64,000 nt of DNA from NCBI RefSeq assembly GCF_900187225.1, contig NZ_LT906436.1, positions 1,178,001 through 1,242,000 on the forward strand, given 5' to 3'. Below, piece after piece: positions 37,232-47,262 of the stretch. The translations under genes were made by a program, and so were the position numbers. This DNA is from Listeria monocytogenes. Its GTDB lineage: Bacteria; Bacillota; Bacilli; Lactobacillales; Listeriaceae. The notes under the pieces were generated by a model. It was not told the origin of the DNA and did not search any database. It saw only the letters and a program-made list of their open reading frames with translations. The stretch's first letter is position 1. Each line of letters starts with the position of its first letter.

Positions 37232-39589
37232 ATGGAAAAAAAAGTAGAAGCCATTTTAGAATTTGATAAAATAAAAAAACAACTCACCGAATTTGCTTCT
37301 TCGTCACTAGGGGAGCAAGCCATTTTAGAACTCGCTCCAGCAACTGATTTTCAAGTAGTTCAAAAAACGCAACTTGAAACAGAAGAAGGAGCCAAGATTA
37401 TTCGTTTACGGGGAAGTGCGCCAATTACTGGTCTAACAGATGTTTTTGCACATTTGAAACGTTTAGAGATTGGTGGCGATTTAAACGGGCTAGAAATTTA
37501 CCAAATAGGTAGTAACTTGCGCGTTAGCCGTCAAATGAAGAATTTTATGAACGATTTACTGGAAATCGGTGTCGAATTGCCTATACTCGGGGCCCTTTCG
37601 GATGAACTTTTAGTACTAAAAGAAGTAGAAGAGGATATTGCGATTTCAGTAGATGAAAGCGGGAAAGTGTTAGATACTGCGAGTGAAGCGCTTAGTACGA
37701 TTCGCCGAACACTCCGACGTACCGAAGACCGCGTACGTGAAAAACTAGAATCTTATTTGCGCGATCGTAATGCCTCTAAAATGTTAAGCGATGCGGTTAT
37801 TACAATTCGAAATGATCGTTATGTTATCCCAGTTAAACAAGAATACAAAGGTCATTATGGTGGTATCGTTCATGACCAGTCTGCTTCCGGTCAAACACTT
37901 TTCATTGAGCCGCAAAGTGTAGTGGATTTAAATAACGAACGAAAAGCACTTCAAGCAAAGGAAAAACAAGAAATAGAACGCATTCTTGCTGAAATTTCTG
38001 CTTCTTTAGCTGCTTGGATTAATGAAATTCATCATAATACATTCATATTAGGGCGCTTTGATTTTATTTTCGCAAAAGCACGTTTCGGGAAAGCGATGAA
38101 AGCCGTAACACCGCATTTGAGTGATGCTGGTGTCGTACATTTAATTGCGGCACGACATCCGCTGTTAGATGCTGCAAAAGTTGTGGCGAATGACATTTAT
38201 TTAGGGGAAGATTTCACTACCATCGTTATTACTGGTCCAAACACAGGTGGTAAAACAATTACTCTAAAAACGTTGGGATTACTGACGCTCATGGCGCAAT
38301 CCGGACTGCAAATCCCAGCTCAAGAAGATTCTACTATTGCTGTTTTTGAGCATGTATTTGCCGATATTGGAGACGAACAATCCATCGAACAAAGTTTAAG
38401 TACGTTCTCGTCTCACATGACGAATATTGTTTCCATTTTGGAAAAGGTAAATCAGAAATCACTTATTTTATATGATGAACTTGGGGCAGGAACTGATCCG
38501 CAAGAAGGAGCGGCTCTGGCCATTGCAATACTTGATGCGAGTCACGAAAAAGGCGCAAGTGTTGTTGCAACGACTCATTATCCTGAATTAAAAGCATATG
38601 GTTACAACCGTGTTCATGCAACCAATGCATCTGTTGAGTTTAATGTCGAAACACTTAGTCCAACTTACAAATTATTAATTGGTGTACCCGGTCGAAGTAA
38701 TGCTTTTGATATTTCACGCCGCTTAGGATTAAGCGAAAATATTATCACAGAAGCAAGGAGCCTTGTTGATACTGAAAGCGCTGATTTAAATGATATGATT
38801 TCTAGTCTAGAAGAAAAACGAAATCTAGCAGAAACCGAATATGAAGAAGCGCGCGAATTAGCTCGCGGGGCTGATAACCTTTTAAAAGATTTACAAAAAG
38901 AAATCACTAATTATTATCAACAAAAAGATAAATTAATCGAACAAGCGAGTGAAAAAGCGGCAACTATTGTGGAAAAAGCCGAAGCTGAGGCCGAAGAAAT
39001 AATCCGCGAATTACGCACCATGCAATTAAACGGAGCGGCAGGAATCAAAGAACATGAACTTATCGATGCCAAAACAAGACTTGGGAATGCTAAACCAAAA
39101 ACAATCAACAAAACCATCCCACAAGCACCAAAACAAAAGCCACACGTATTCCAAGAAGGAGACAATGTTCGCGTCCTCTCACTTGGCCAAAAAGGCACAC
39201 TTTTAAACAAAATTAGCGATAAAGAATGGAACGTCCAAATCGGCATAATCAAAATGAAAATCAAAACCGCTGACTTAGAATATATTCAACCAGAAAAACC
39301 AAAAAAACAACGAATCATTACATCGGTTCATAGTAGTGGTTCTCCAGCTAAAAGCGAACTCGATTTGCGCGGCGAACGTTACGAAGATGCTTTGCAAAAA
39401 GTCGACAAATACTTGGATGAAGCACTGCTCGCAGGATATCCTCAAGTTGCCATTATTCACGGTAAAGGAACTGGTGCCCTTAGAACTGGCGTCACAGAGT
39501 ATCTGAAAAATCATCGCATGGTCAAATCGATTCGTTTCGGTGCAGCAGCAGAAGGCGGGAACGGCGTAACCATCGTTGAGTTCAAGTAA
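37232..39589 (+). CDS. mutS2: Endonuclease MutS2
   Basis: 785 aa. MutS core (III) helices, then the ATPase with Walker A GPNTGGKTITLKTLG (about 333), ADIGDEQSIEQSLSTFSSHM, and LILYDELGAGTDPQEG (Walker B). A long coiled coil (about 515-620) follows, then a KOW-like beta segment and a C-terminal Smr nuclease domain (ELDLRGERYEDAL, IHGKGTGALR, GGNGVTIVEF). Unlike MutS it lacks the N-terminal mismatch-recognition domain. Acts in recombination control or ribosome-collision rescue in Firmicutes. Confidence 0.95.
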   Translation: MEKKVEAILEFDKIKKQLTEFASSSLGEQAILELAPATDFQVVQKTQLETEEGAKIIRLRGSAPITGLTDVFAHLKRLEIGGDLNGLEIYQIGSNLRVSRQMKNFMNDLLEIGVELPILGALSDELLVLKEVEEDIAISVDESGKVLDTASEALSTIRRTLRRTEDRVREKLESYLRDRNASKMLSDAVITIRNDRYVIPVKQEYKGHYGGIVHDQSASGQTLFIEPQSVVDLNNERKALQAKEKQEIERILAEISASLAAWINEIHHNTFILGRFDFIFAKARFGKAMKAVTPHLSDAGVVHLIAARHPLLDAAKVVANDIYLGEDFTTIVITGPNTGGKTITLKTLGLLTLMAQSGLQIPAQEDSTIAVFEHVFADIGDEQSIEQSLSTFSSHMTNIVSILEKVNQKSLILYDELGAGTDPQEGAALAIAILDASHEKGASVVATTHYPELKAYGYNRVHATNASVEFNVETLSPTYKLLIGVPGRSNAFDISRRLGLSENIITEARSLVDTESADLNDMISSLEEKRNLAETEYEEARELARGADNLLKDLQKEITNYYQQKDKLIEQASEKAATIVEKAEAEAEEIIRELRTMQLNGAAGIKEHELIDAKTRLGNAKPKTINKTIPQAPKQKPHVFQEGDNVRVLSLGQKGTLLNKISDKEWNVQIGIIKMKIKTADLEYIQPEKPKKQRIITSVHSSGSPAKSELDLRGERYEDALQKVDKYLDEALLAGYPQVAIIHGKGTGALRTGVTEYLKNHRMVKSIRFGAAAEGGNGVTIVEFK

Positions 39590-39669
39590 ACAAGTGAGCA
39601 AAAACATGGCTCCAAATAGGTCTAGGTGCTATACTGTGTGTACAAAAGTCATAAGGAGTGAATTAAATC

Positions 39670-39981
39670 ATGGTAAAAGAAATTACAGATGCAACATTTG
39701 AACAAGAAACTAGCGAAGGCTTAGTATTAACAGATTTCTGGGCAACATGGTGTGGTCCTTGCCGCATGGTGGCTCCAGTTTTAGAAGAAATACAAGAAGA
39801 ACGCGGCGAAGCACTTAAAATCGTCAAAATGGACGTAGATGAAAACCCAGAAACACCTGGAAGCTTTGGTGTGATGAGTATTCCGACACTTCTTATCAAA
39901 AAGGACGGCGAAGTAGTAGAAACAATTATCGGCTACCGTCCAAAAGAAGAACTGGATGAAGTCATCAACAAATACGTTTAA
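39670..39981 (+). CDS. trxA: Thioredoxin
   Basis: 103 aa cytoplasmic disulfide reductase. The active site is WCGPC with cysteines 28 and 31, cis-Pro in SIPTLL, and Asp22 in the buried position before the active site. AAGGAGTG lies upstream of ATG 39670. It has its own short 5' region (80 nt after mutS2, with TATACT at 39631-39636 as a possible -10) and its own terminator. Confidence 0.97.
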
Positions 39982-39996
39982 AATTATGCTAAAATG

Positions 39997-40034
39997 AAAG
40001 AAGCTTAGAACAAACATTCTAGGCTTCTTTTTAA
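39997..40034 (+). terminator. Intrinsic terminator of trxA
   Basis: AAAGAAGCTTAGAA / TTCTAGGCTTCTTTTT with a 6-nt loop. Confidence 0.88.
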
Positions 40035-40056
40035 ATGTGTAACTGGAGTTGATAAA

Positions 40057-41868
40057 ATGTCTTCTGAACATATCCAAAATAAACTAGCGCTTCTGCCAGA
40101 CCAACCTGGTTGTTATTTGATGAAAGATAGACAAGGAACCATCATTTATGTTGGGAAAGCAAAAATTTTAAAAAATCGTGTTCGCTCTTATTTTTCGGGA
40201 ACGCACGACAGTAAAACGCAACGCTTAGTCCAAGAAATTGTGGACTTTGAATATATAGTAACATCATCCAACGTAGAAGCATTGCTACTAGAAATTAATT
40301 TAATTAAAAAACACGACCCACGTTTTAATATTCGCCTAAAAGATGATAAAACTTACCCGTTTATTAAAATCACGAACGAACGACATCCACGCCTGATTAT
40401 TACCCGCCAAGTAAAAAAAGACAAAGGGAAATATTTCGGCCCGTATCCAAATGTCTACGCTGCAAATGAAGTAAAACGTATTTTAGATCGACTGTATCCA
40501 TTACGTAAATGCAGTACGCTACCAAATAAAGTGTGTTTGTACTATCACCTTGGACAATGCCTTGCCCCGTGTGTATTTGACGTGGAAGCAAGTAAGTATA
40601 AAGAAATGCAAGACGAGATAGTCGCATTCCTAAATGGCGGCTATAAAACCGTCAAAAATGATTTAATGAAAAAAATGCAAGAAGCAGCTGAAAATATGGA
40701 ATTTGAAAAAGCAGGGGAATTTCGCGACCAAATCAACGCAATCGAAACAACGATGGAAAAACAAAAAATGACGATGAATGATTTCGTTGACCGTGATGTC
40801 TTTGGTTATGCAATTGATAAAGGCTGGATGTGCGTCCAAGTATTCTTCATTCGTCAAGGGAAACTGATTGAGCGCGATGTTTCCCAGTTTCCATTTTATA
40901 ATGATGCGGATGAAGATTTCCTCACATTTATTGGTCAATTTTACCAAAAAACCAATCATATTCCGCCTAAAGAAATTTATTTGCCAGATGATGTTGATAG
41001 CGAAGCCGTTCAAGCGATCGTTCCCGACACAAAAATCATCGTACCACAACGCGGAAACAAAAAAGATCTCGTAAAACTTGCTTACAAAAATGCTAAAATT
41101 GCCTTAAACGAAAAATTTATGCTACTTGAACGTAATGAAGAACGCACAGTCGGAGCAGTAGAACGACTTGGTGAAGCAATGGGAATCCCAACTCCATCAC
41201 GTGTGGAAGCCTTCGATAACTCCAATATTCACGGTACAGACCCAGTTTCCGCGATGGTCACATTCCTCGATGGCAAACCAAGTAAAAATGATTACCGTAA
41301 ATACAAAATCAAAACCGTAGAAGGACCTGATGATTACGCAACGATGCGCGAAGTTATCCGCCGCCGTTACTGGCGAGTGCTTAAAGAAGGGCTACCAATG
41401 CCTGATTTAATCTTAATTGATGGTGGTAAAGGACAAATTGACAGTGCCAAAGATGTCCTAACGAATGAGCTAGGCTTAGATATTCCAGTAGCAGGACTTG
41501 CAAAAGACGACAAACACCGCACTAGTCAACTATTATTTGGGGATCCATTAGAAATTGTTCCACTCGAAAGAAACAGCCAAGAATTCTATTTGCTACAGCG
41601 CATGCAAGATGAAGTCCATCGTTTTGCCATTACATTCCACCGTCAACTCCGTAGCAAAACTGGCTTCCAATCCATTCTTGACGGCATCCCAGGAGTAGGA
41701 CCCGGTCGCAAGAAAAAATTGCTTAAACACTTCGGCTCCATGAAAAAATTAAAAGAAGCATCTATAGAAGAAATTAAAGAAGCCGGTGTCCCTTTGAATG
41801 TTGCTGAGGAAGTGCATAAACACATCACAGCATTCAATGAAAAAGCAAAAAATACCGAGCAAAAATGA
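40057..41868 (+). CDS. uvrC: UvrABC system protein C
   Basis: 603 aa excinuclease subunit making both incisions in nucleotide excision repair. The N-terminal GIY-YIG domain (about 15-95, [18 protein letters not shown]), a C-x-C/C-x2-C region, the UVR motif (about 205-235, binds UvrB), a C-terminal RNase H-like endonuclease ([28 protein letters not shown]) and tandem helix-hairpin-helix ([19 protein letters not shown]) are all present. Normal length. Confidence 0.97.
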   Translation: MSSEHIQNKLALLPDQPGCYLMKDRQGTIIYVGKAKILKNRVRSYFSGTHDSKTQRLVQEIVDFEYIVTSSNVEALLLEINLIKKHDPRFNIRLKDDKTYPFIKITNERHPRLIITRQVKKDKGKYFGPYPNVYAANEVKRILDRLYPLRKCSTLPNKVCLYYHLGQCLAPCVFDVEASKYKEMQDEIVAFLNGGYKTVKNDLMKKMQEAAENMEFEKAGEFRDQINAIETTMEKQKMTMNDFVDRDVFGYAIDKGWMCVQVFFIRQGKLIERDVSQFPFYNDADEDFLTFIGQFYQKTNHIPPKEIYLPDDVDSEAVQAIVPDTKIIVPQRGNKKDLVKLAYKNAKIALNEKFMLLERNEERTVGAVERLGEAMGIPTPSRVEAFDNSNIHGTDPVSAMVTFLDGKPSKNDYRKYKIKTVEGPDDYATMREVIRRRYWRVLKEGLPMPDLILIDGGKGQIDSAKDVLTNELGLDIPVAGLAKDDKHRTSQLLFGDPLEIVPLERNSQEFYLLQRMQDEVHRFAITFHRQLRSKTGFQSILDGIPGVGPGRKKKLLKHFGSMKKLKEASIEEIKEAGVPLNVAEEVHKHITAFNEKAKNTEQK

Positions 41869-41885
41869 TTTTCAACACGATTATA

Positions 41886-41921
41886 AACGCCAATGACTTT
41901 GATGTTATTGGTGTTTTATTG
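41886..41921 (+). terminator. Intrinsic terminator of uvrC
   Basis: AACGCCAATgAC / GTtATTGGTGTT stem, 6-nt loop, T-rich tail. Confidence 0.75.
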
Positions 41922-42057
41922 CGTAAAAATTGTTACATATATGAACTAACACGTCAGATAAAATGGCTTTTATATATAATAAACTTCCCTTCAATACATA
42001 AATGCGCTAAAATATAAACATTGATGAAAAGAACTTACAAGGCAGGAGGGAACGAGA

Positions 42058-43272
42058 TTGGGACTAGTCGTATTAAAATTTGGTGGAACATCTGTGAGCA
42101 CGGTGGATAAAATCGGGAAAACAGCAGATCAAGCCATTTATGAAAAAAAACAAGGAAATAAAGTCATCGTCGTCGTTTCCGCAATGGGGAAATCAACCGA
42201 CAAATTAGTCGCAATGGCGGAAGAAATTAGCGAGGCACCAGATAAACGCGAAATGGATATGCTACTTTCTACCGGTGAACAAATCACAATTGCTTTACTT
42301 GCGATGACATTAAAAGAAAAAGGGCACGATGCTATATCCTATACAGGATGGCAAGCGGGAATTGAAACAGAAGCCGTACATAGTAATGCGAGAATTGCCG
42401 ATATTGATAGTGCTCGTATTGAATCTGCGCTTGATGCGGGACAAATTGTTGTTGTTGCAGGTTTTCAAGGTTTCACAACAGATGGTGAAATTACTACATT
42501 AGGACGAGGTGGATCAGACACAACCGCCGTCGCCATTGCCTCAGCTCTAAACGCCGAAAAATGCGCGATTTGTACGGATGTAGTCGGTGTATTTACAACA
42601 GATCCACGCTACGTGAAAAAAGCCCAAAAGCTGGAGCAAATCACCTATGATGAAATGTTAGAATTAGCTAATCTTGGTGCCGGCGTTTTACATCCACGCT
42701 CCGTTGAATATGCCAAAAATTTCCGAATTCCGCTTGAAGTTAGAGCGAGTCACGAACAAGTACCAGGAACAATGATCGAGGAGGATTTAACAATGGAAAA
42801 TACCAAAGTAGTCCGTGGAATTGCTTTTGAAGACCAAATCACCCGTGTAACTATCCACTGGAAACAAAAAGAAGCAATGCGAGTTTCTAAAGTCTTTACA
42901 AAATTAGCAGAAAATAATATTGATGTAGATATTATTATCCAAGGAATTACTGGACTAGGTCACGGTAATCTATCCTTCACTATCAAAACAAGCGCACTGT
43001 TAGCCACACTAGCAGTTTTAGAAGAAAGCAAAGAATTACTTCAAATCGAAAAGCTAGAGTCCGAGCAAGAATTAGCGAAAGTATCTATAGTTGGCTCTGG
43101 AATGGTAAGTAATCCAGGTGTAGCTGCACAAATGTTTGAAGCTTTAACAGAAAATAATATTCCAATAAAAATGATTAGCACATCCGAAATCAAAGTTTCT
43201 ACTGTCGTACCAGCTCGTAAAATGGTCGAAGCAGCCCAAGTTTTACACGACCAATTTGAACTCGATAAATAA
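42058..43272 (+). CDS. lysC: Aspartokinase (LysC type, alpha subunit)
   Basis: 404 aa; phosphorylates aspartate at the head of the lysine/threonine/methionine/diaminopimelate pathway. KFGGTS (residues 7-12) starts the kinase domain; STGEQ, GRGGSDTTAVA and TDPR are active-site motifs. Two ACT domains occupy about 265-404. It starts at TTG 42058 behind AGGAGGG. Residue count, two-ACT layout and an internal start at codon 246 make it the counterpart of B. subtilis LysC (aspartokinase II). No lysine riboswitch is recognisable in the 185-nt upstream region. Confidence 0.94.
   Translation: MGLVVLKFGGTSVSTVDKIGKTADQAIYEKKQGNKVIVVVSAMGKSTDKLVAMAEEISEAPDKREMDMLLSTGEQITIALLAMTLKEKGHDAISYTGWQAGIETEAVHSNARIADIDSARIESALDAGQIVVVAGFQGFTTDGEITTLGRGGSDTTAVAIASALNAEKCAICTDVVGVFTTDPRYVKKAQKLEQITYDEMLELANLGAGVLHPRSVEYAKNFRIPLEVRASHEQVPGTMIEEDLTMENTKVVRGIAFEDQITRVTIHWKQKEAMRVSKVFTKLAENNIDVDIIIQGITGLGHGNLSFTIKTSALLATLAVLEESKELLQIEKLESEQELAKVSIVGSGMVSNPGVAAQMFEALTENNIPIKMISTSEIKVSTVVPARKMVEAAQVLHDQFELDK
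42793..43272 (+). CDS. Aspartokinase beta subunit from internal in-frame start
   Basis: Within lysC, CGAGGAGGA at 42777-42785 is a near-perfect ribosome binding site placed about 8 nt before ATG 42793 (codon 246, same frame). Translation from here would give a 159-aa protein made of the two ACT regulatory domains. In B. subtilis the lysC gene is known to yield such a small beta subunit from an internal start, forming an alpha2beta2 enzyme; the same codon position here argues for conservation. The internal start is seen in sequence, its use is inferred. Confidence 0.7.
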   Translation: MENTKVVRGIAFEDQITRVTIHWKQKEAMRVSKVFTKLAENNIDVDIIIQGITGLGHGNLSFTIKTSALLATLAVLEESKELLQIEKLESEQELAKVSIVGSGMVSNPGVAAQMFEALTENNIPIKMISTSEIKVSTVVPARKMVEAAQVLHDQFELDK

Positions 43273-43273
43273 A

Positions 43274-43328
43274 AATAAGCTTGCAGCATCAAAGTAAATT
43301 TCTCTTTGTTACTGCAAGCTTATTGTTT
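43274..43328. terminator. Bidirectional terminator between lysC and yslB
   Basis: 13-bp stem AATAAGCTTGCAG / CTGCAAGCTTATT with an inner CAAAG/CTTTG pair. Confidence 0.9.
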
Positions 43329-43786
43329 TAGTAGCGTTCTTCGTTATCAATCGTTTCTTTACGATCCCATTTAACGATAATGGTTACTTGTTTTTTACGT
43401 TTATCAATTTCATCATAGCTTTCTGTATACAGCTTTTTCTGTGATTGCAATTGTTCTGCGATAAAGCCAGCTTCAAGTTTAAATGTAGGTTCTTCTTGTG
43501 TACGGAAACGAGCAGCTACTGTTTCACCTTCTAAAAGTAAACGCATTTCATCTTTCTTTTCTTTCAAAATGCTAAAATTACCCCAAGAGGCTTCTTCAAA
43601 AAATTCTGCTACTTCTTCTAGAGAATCGAGTGGAAATTTGCGTGCCAAGTCTTTCCCCGCCCAGTACATAATGTGAGGTGCCTCATCTCCAAGTAATTCA
43701 GGAATTAAATAATCTCGTAGTAAATCTAAACCAAAGCTTGGAACGAGAGCTTTTTCCTCGTGTTTATTTTGTTCATTTTCTGTCAT
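43328..43786 (-). CDS. YslB family protein (DUF2507)
   Basis: 152 aa cytoplasmic protein. SFGLDLLRDYLIPELLG, ILYWAG-like IMYWAGKDLARKFP and a GETVAARF segment match YslB/DUF2507, whose fold is related to V4R/4VR domains. Role unknown. The frame extends upstream to 43978, but a minus-strand TATAAT (about 43812-43817) falls inside that extension, so ATG 43786 is the likely start. Divergent from racE, as in other Bacilli. Confidence 0.85.
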   Translation of the reverse strand: MTENEQNKHEEKALVPSFGLDLLRDYLIPELLGDEAPHIMYWAGKDLARKFPLDSLEEVAEFFEEASWGNFSILKEKKDEMRLLLEGETVAARFRTQEEPTFKLEAGFIAEQLQSQKKLYTESYDEIDKRKKQVTIIVKWDRKETIDNEERY

Positions 43787-43969
43787 TTCGGATACCCCAC
43801 TTTCATACACCATTATAACCAAAATTACCCTAAAATGGAAAGCACAATAAATAAATTTCCACAAAAAACCTTTTTTCTCAAAAAAGACTTGCGAAAAAGC
43901 CGAAAAAATAAGAAAATGGAAGGTATAGATAAAAAAATTGGAAATTAATAAAGAAATTGAGGCGAGACT

Positions 43970-44770
43970 GTGAAACAAGCTATTGGCTTTATTGATTCGG
44001 GAGTAGGCGGTTTGACAGTAGTGCGAGAAGTGCTAAAACAGCTACCCCATGAACAAGTATATTATTTAGGTGATACCGCACGCTGCCCTTATGGACCACG
44101 CGACAAAGAAGAAGTAGCTAAGTTTACTTGGGAAATGACTAATTTTCTAGTAGACCGTGGTATCAAAATGCTCGTAATTGCATGTAATACAGCGACAGCA
44201 GCAGCTTTATATGATATTCGTGAAAAATTGGATATTCCTGTGATTGGTGTAATCCAACCAGGTTCAAGAGCCGCTCTCAAAGCAACAAGAAACAACAAAA
44301 TTGGCGTATTAGGAACACTTGGTACAGTCGAAAGCATGGCTTACCCAACAGCGCTCAAAGGACTGAACCGCAGAGTTGAGGTTGATTCACTCGCATGTCC
44401 AAAATTTGTATCTGTCGTAGAATCGGGCGAATACAAAAGCGCCATTGCCAAAAAAGTAGTAGCCGAATCACTCTTACCACTGAAAAGTACCAAGATTGAT
44501 ACGGTGATTTTGGGCTGTACACATTACCCACTTTTAAAACCAATTATCGAGAACTTTATGGGAGACGGCGTTGCTGTTATTAACTCCGGAGAAGAAACTG
44601 CTAGTGAAGTTAGCGCGTTACTGGATTACCATAATTTATTAGATGCTACAGACGAAGAAATTGAGCACCGTTTTTTCACTACGGGCTCGACACAAATTTT
44701 TAAAGATATTGCAAAAGACTGGTTAAATATGCCAGATATGACTGTAGAACATATTAAATTAGGAAAATAA
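43970..44770 (+). CDS. racE: Glutamate racemase
   Basis: 266 aa; makes D-glutamate for peptidoglycan. [15 protein letters not shown] at the N-terminus, catalytic cysteines in [10 protein letters not shown] and [10 protein letters not shown], and the NSGEETA motif are intact. Starts at GTG 43970 with GAGGCGAG upstream. Followed after 12 nt by rph, the standard Bacilli order racE-rph-rdgB-ysnB. Confidence 0.96.
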   Translation: MKQAIGFIDSGVGGLTVVREVLKQLPHEQVYYLGDTARCPYGPRDKEEVAKFTWEMTNFLVDRGIKMLVIACNTATAAALYDIREKLDIPVIGVIQPGSRAALKATRNNKIGVLGTLGTVESMAYPTALKGLNRRVEVDSLACPKFVSVVESGEYKSAIAKKVVAESLLPLKSTKIDTVILGCTHYPLLKPIIENFMGDGVAVINSGEETASEVSALLDYHNLLDATDEEIEHRFFTTGSTQIFKDIAKDWLNMPDMTVEHIKLGK

Positions 44771-44782
44771 GAGGTGCCAATC

Positions 44783-45529
44783 ATGAGAGTTGATGGAAGA
44801 GAAAGCAATGCATTAAGAAATATCGAAATAACACCAGATTATTTAATGCATCCAGAAGGTTCTGTTCTAATTGCATCAGGAAATACAAAAGTTATCTGTT
44901 CTGCAAGTGTAGAAACAAAAGTTCCACCATTTATGCGAGGTGAAGGCCGTGGCTGGATTTCTGCTGAATACTCGATGTTACCACGAGCAACGAATACACG
45001 TAATATCCGCGAATCTTCCAAAGGTAAAGTAACCGGTAGAACGATGGAAATTCAACGTTTAATCGGACGAGCGCTCCGTGCAGTTGTTGATTTAGATGCA
45101 CTTGGCGAGAGGACTATCTGGCTTGATTGCGACGTTATCCAAGCAGATGGAGGCACACGTACAGCTTCTATCACGGGCGCATTCATCGCGATGGTCATGG
45201 CAATCGCCAAACTAGACGAAGCTGTACCATTTGCTAAATTTCCTGTCAAAGATTTCCTAGCAGCAACTAGCGTAGGTGTTTTAGAAGAGGGTGGAACAGT
45301 ACTTGACCTTAACTACGTAGAAGACAGCGCAGCGCAAGTAGATATGAATATTATCATGACTGGTAGCGGCGCTTTTGTAGAACTTCAAGGAACTGGCGAA
45401 GAAGCTACATTCTCAGAAACAGAACTGGCTGAACTAATTGCCCTAGGTAAAAAAGGAATTAGCGAACTAATCGAAATCCAAAAAGAAACACTCGGAGATA
45501 AAGTCACAGCGCGGATTAAAGGAGAATAA
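44783..45529 (+). CDS. rph: Ribonuclease PH
   Basis: 248 aa phosphorolytic 3'-5' exoribonuclease trimming tRNA 3' ends. [40 protein letters not shown] and [18 protein letters not shown] are hallmark segments. AAGAGGTG 7 nt before ATG 44783 sets the start; the in-frame GTG 44774 overlaps it. Confidence 0.96.
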   Translation: MRVDGRESNALRNIEITPDYLMHPEGSVLIASGNTKVICSASVETKVPPFMRGEGRGWISAEYSMLPRATNTRNIRESSKGKVTGRTMEIQRLIGRALRAVVDLDALGERTIWLDCDVIQADGGTRTASITGAFIAMVMAIAKLDEAVPFAKFPVKDFLAATSVGVLEEGGTVLDLNYVEDSAAQVDMNIIMTGSGAFVELQGTGEEATFSETELAELIALGKKGISELIEIQKETLGDKVTARIKGE

Positions 45530-45532
45530 GAA

Positions 45533-46144
45533 ATGAGTAAAATTATTATCGCCACCGCAAATAAAGGAAAAGCAAAAGAATTCGAAAAAATCTTTGCGAA
45601 ATTTAATATCGAAGTAGCAACCCTTGCTGATTTTCCAGAAATTGGTGAAATAGAAGAAACTGGAACAACCTTTGCCGAAAATGCCGCTCTTAAAGCAGAA
45701 ACGGTCGCTAGCCTGCTAAACCAAACTGTTATTGCAGATGATTCCGGTTTAATCGTAGACGCGCTTGACGGAGCTCCTGGCGTCTATTCCGCACGTTATG
45801 CAGGTGTCGCTCACGATGATGCCAAAAATAACGAAAAACTACTTAAAAACTTAGAAGGCGTTGAACCGGACAACAGAACGGCTCGTTTCCACTGTACACT
45901 TGCTGTAGCGACACCTTCTGAGAAAACATCTTTTTATACAGGTGAAGTAGAGGGCGTTATCGCAGAACAATTGTGTGGAACAAATGGTTTCGGTTACGAT
46001 CCATTATTTTTCTTACCAGAATTTGGTCTAACAATGGCAGAAATTCCAGCTGAGAAAAAGAATGAAATTAGCCACCGTGCTAATGCGATTAAACAATTAG
46101 AAAAAGATTTAGCAGAAGTAGTAGAAAAAGTAACCAAAAAGTGA
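45533..46144 (+). CDS. rdgB: XTP/dITP diphosphatase (Ham1/RdgB)
   Basis: 203 aa house-cleaning pyrophosphatase removing deaminated purine nucleotides. IIATANKGKAKEFEKIF, ETGTTFAENAALKA, VIADDSGLIVDAL, GAPGVYSARYAG and FGYDPLFF are family motifs. Starts 4 nt after rph. Confidence 0.96.
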   Translation: MSKIIIATANKGKAKEFEKIFAKFNIEVATLADFPEIGEIEETGTTFAENAALKAETVASLLNQTVIADDSGLIVDALDGAPGVYSARYAGVAHDDAKNNEKLLKNLEGVEPDNRTARFHCTLAVATPSEKTSFYTGEVEGVIAEQLCGTNGFGYDPLFFLPEFGLTMAEIPAEKKNEISHRANAIKQLEKDLAEVVEKVTKK

Positions 46145-46180
46145 GAAAATAAGTAACAGTATCACGGGGGAGGAAACAAA

Positions 46181-46708
46181 ATGAAATTATTAGTAGTTAG
46201 CGACAGCCACTCAGAACGTGACTGCTTAATTCATCTTAAAGAAAAATACAAAAATACAGTCGATGCGATGATTCACTGTGGTGATTCTGAATTAGAAGCT
46301 GACGATCCTGCGATTCAGGGATTTCATACTGTTCGAGGCAACTGTGACTTTGGCGGAGGCTTTCCAAATGATTGGGTAGGAGAAGTAGATGGCTACCGTA
46401 TTTTCACCACGCACGGACATCTGTATAACATCAAAATGACACTCATGAATTTACGGTATCGCGCACGTGAACTAAACGCAGATTTTGCCTTTTTTGGTCA
46501 CTCTCATGAATTAGGAGTAGACATGCTAGACGACACCATCATTTTAAACCCAGGAAGCATTTCCTTACCAAGAGGGCGCATCCGTATCAAAACATACGCT
46601 CTTATCAATTCAACACCAGAAGGCATCCAAGTTCGATTCATGGACCGAGATGACAACGAACTAACAGACCTAACCCAAACCTTCCCATTAACGAATAACG
46701 AAGCATAA
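46181..46708 (+). CDS. YfcE/YsnB-family metallophosphodiesterase
   Basis: 175 aa. Metal-ligand motifs in order: VVSDSHSERD, IHCGDSE, GNCD, THGHLYN and FFGHSHE, typical of small MJ0936/YfcE phosphodiesterases. The natural substrate is unknown. Fourth gene of the racE unit; GGGGGAGG precedes ATG 46181. Confidence 0.93.
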   Translation: MKLLVVSDSHSERDCLIHLKEKYKNTVDAMIHCGDSELEADDPAIQGFHTVRGNCDFGGGFPNDWVGEVDGYRIFTTHGHLYNIKMTLMNLRYRARELNADFAFFGHSHELGVDMLDDTIILNPGSISLPRGRIRIKTYALINSTPEGIQVRFMDRDDNELTDLTQTFPLTNNEA

Positions 46709-46761
46709 CTAGGTCAAAAGACACCCGAAAAAGAAAAAATGCAATAACTTAAAGAAAACCA

Positions 46762-46790
46762 TTGACAAACAAGCGATTTAAACATAAAAT
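46762..46790 (+). promoter_or_regulatory. Promoter of tRNA-Arg
   Basis: Consensus TTGACA (46762-46767), 17-nt spacer and TAAAAT (46785-46790), 32 nt before the mature tRNA. Confidence 0.85.
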
Positions 46791-46822
46791 GGTATTTGGC
46801 TGTTGAAAAGACAGTGCCATTT

Positions 46823-46900
<78 letters not shown>

Positions 46901-46903
46901 ATG

Positions 46904-46946
46904 AAGCGCCGTAAACGTTGTTAATACAATGTTTACGGCGCTTTTT
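46904..46946 (+). terminator. Very long terminator hairpin after tRNA-Arg
   Basis: AGCGCCGTAAAC-G-TTGT pairs with ACAA-T-GTTTACGGCGCT (17 pairs including one G-T) around a 4-nt loop; T5 tail. The following 46947-47154 is AT-rich with no supportable gene; it contains only a short inverted repeat (TGGTATTA near 47080 / TAATACCA-like near 47140). Confidence 0.92.
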
Positions 46947-47155
46947 GGTTTTTCGAAGTTCAAATAAAGTACAAAAAATTTAAATTCCATTAATCTTTTT
47001 CATTAATTATATGTAATTAGGCTTCTAAAGTCATTACTATAGTGTTTTGGCCCAATCTTAATTTTGAAGAATATAATCTTTAATTTTGGTATTAGTCTTA
47101 TTTAGTAGCATTTGCTCCATAAAAACAATAGAAAAATTAATACCAGTTCTTATAT

Positions 47156-47188
47156 AAAAATCTTCTCATGACGAGAAGATTTTTATTT
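47156..47188. terminator. Orphan terminator-like hairpin upstream of the DUF1254 gene
   Basis: AAAAATCTTCTC / GAGAAGATTTTT with a 5-nt loop, T/A runs both sides. No gene is recognisable directly before it. Confidence 0.75.
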
Positions 47189-47262
47189 TGCGATTGAGCA
47201 TCCAAAAACAGGGGTATCATATAAGTGTTCTAAAAAAAAGCTAATTGAAGGAGGATTTTTAC

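Noticed and set aside
41869-42057. Possible lysine riboswitch upstream of lysC
   Set aside because: The 185-nt region holds the uvrC terminator and AT-rich sequence; I see neither the conserved L-box core segments nor a terminator just before the start.
43787-43978. N-terminal extension of the YslB-family protein
   Set aside because: A minus-strand TATAAT lies inside it and the extension has low-complexity sequence rich in Phe/Ser/Leu.
47200-47222. Sigma-B promoter before the DUF1254 gene (GGGTAT at 47212)
   Set aside because: No GTTT element at the right distance.
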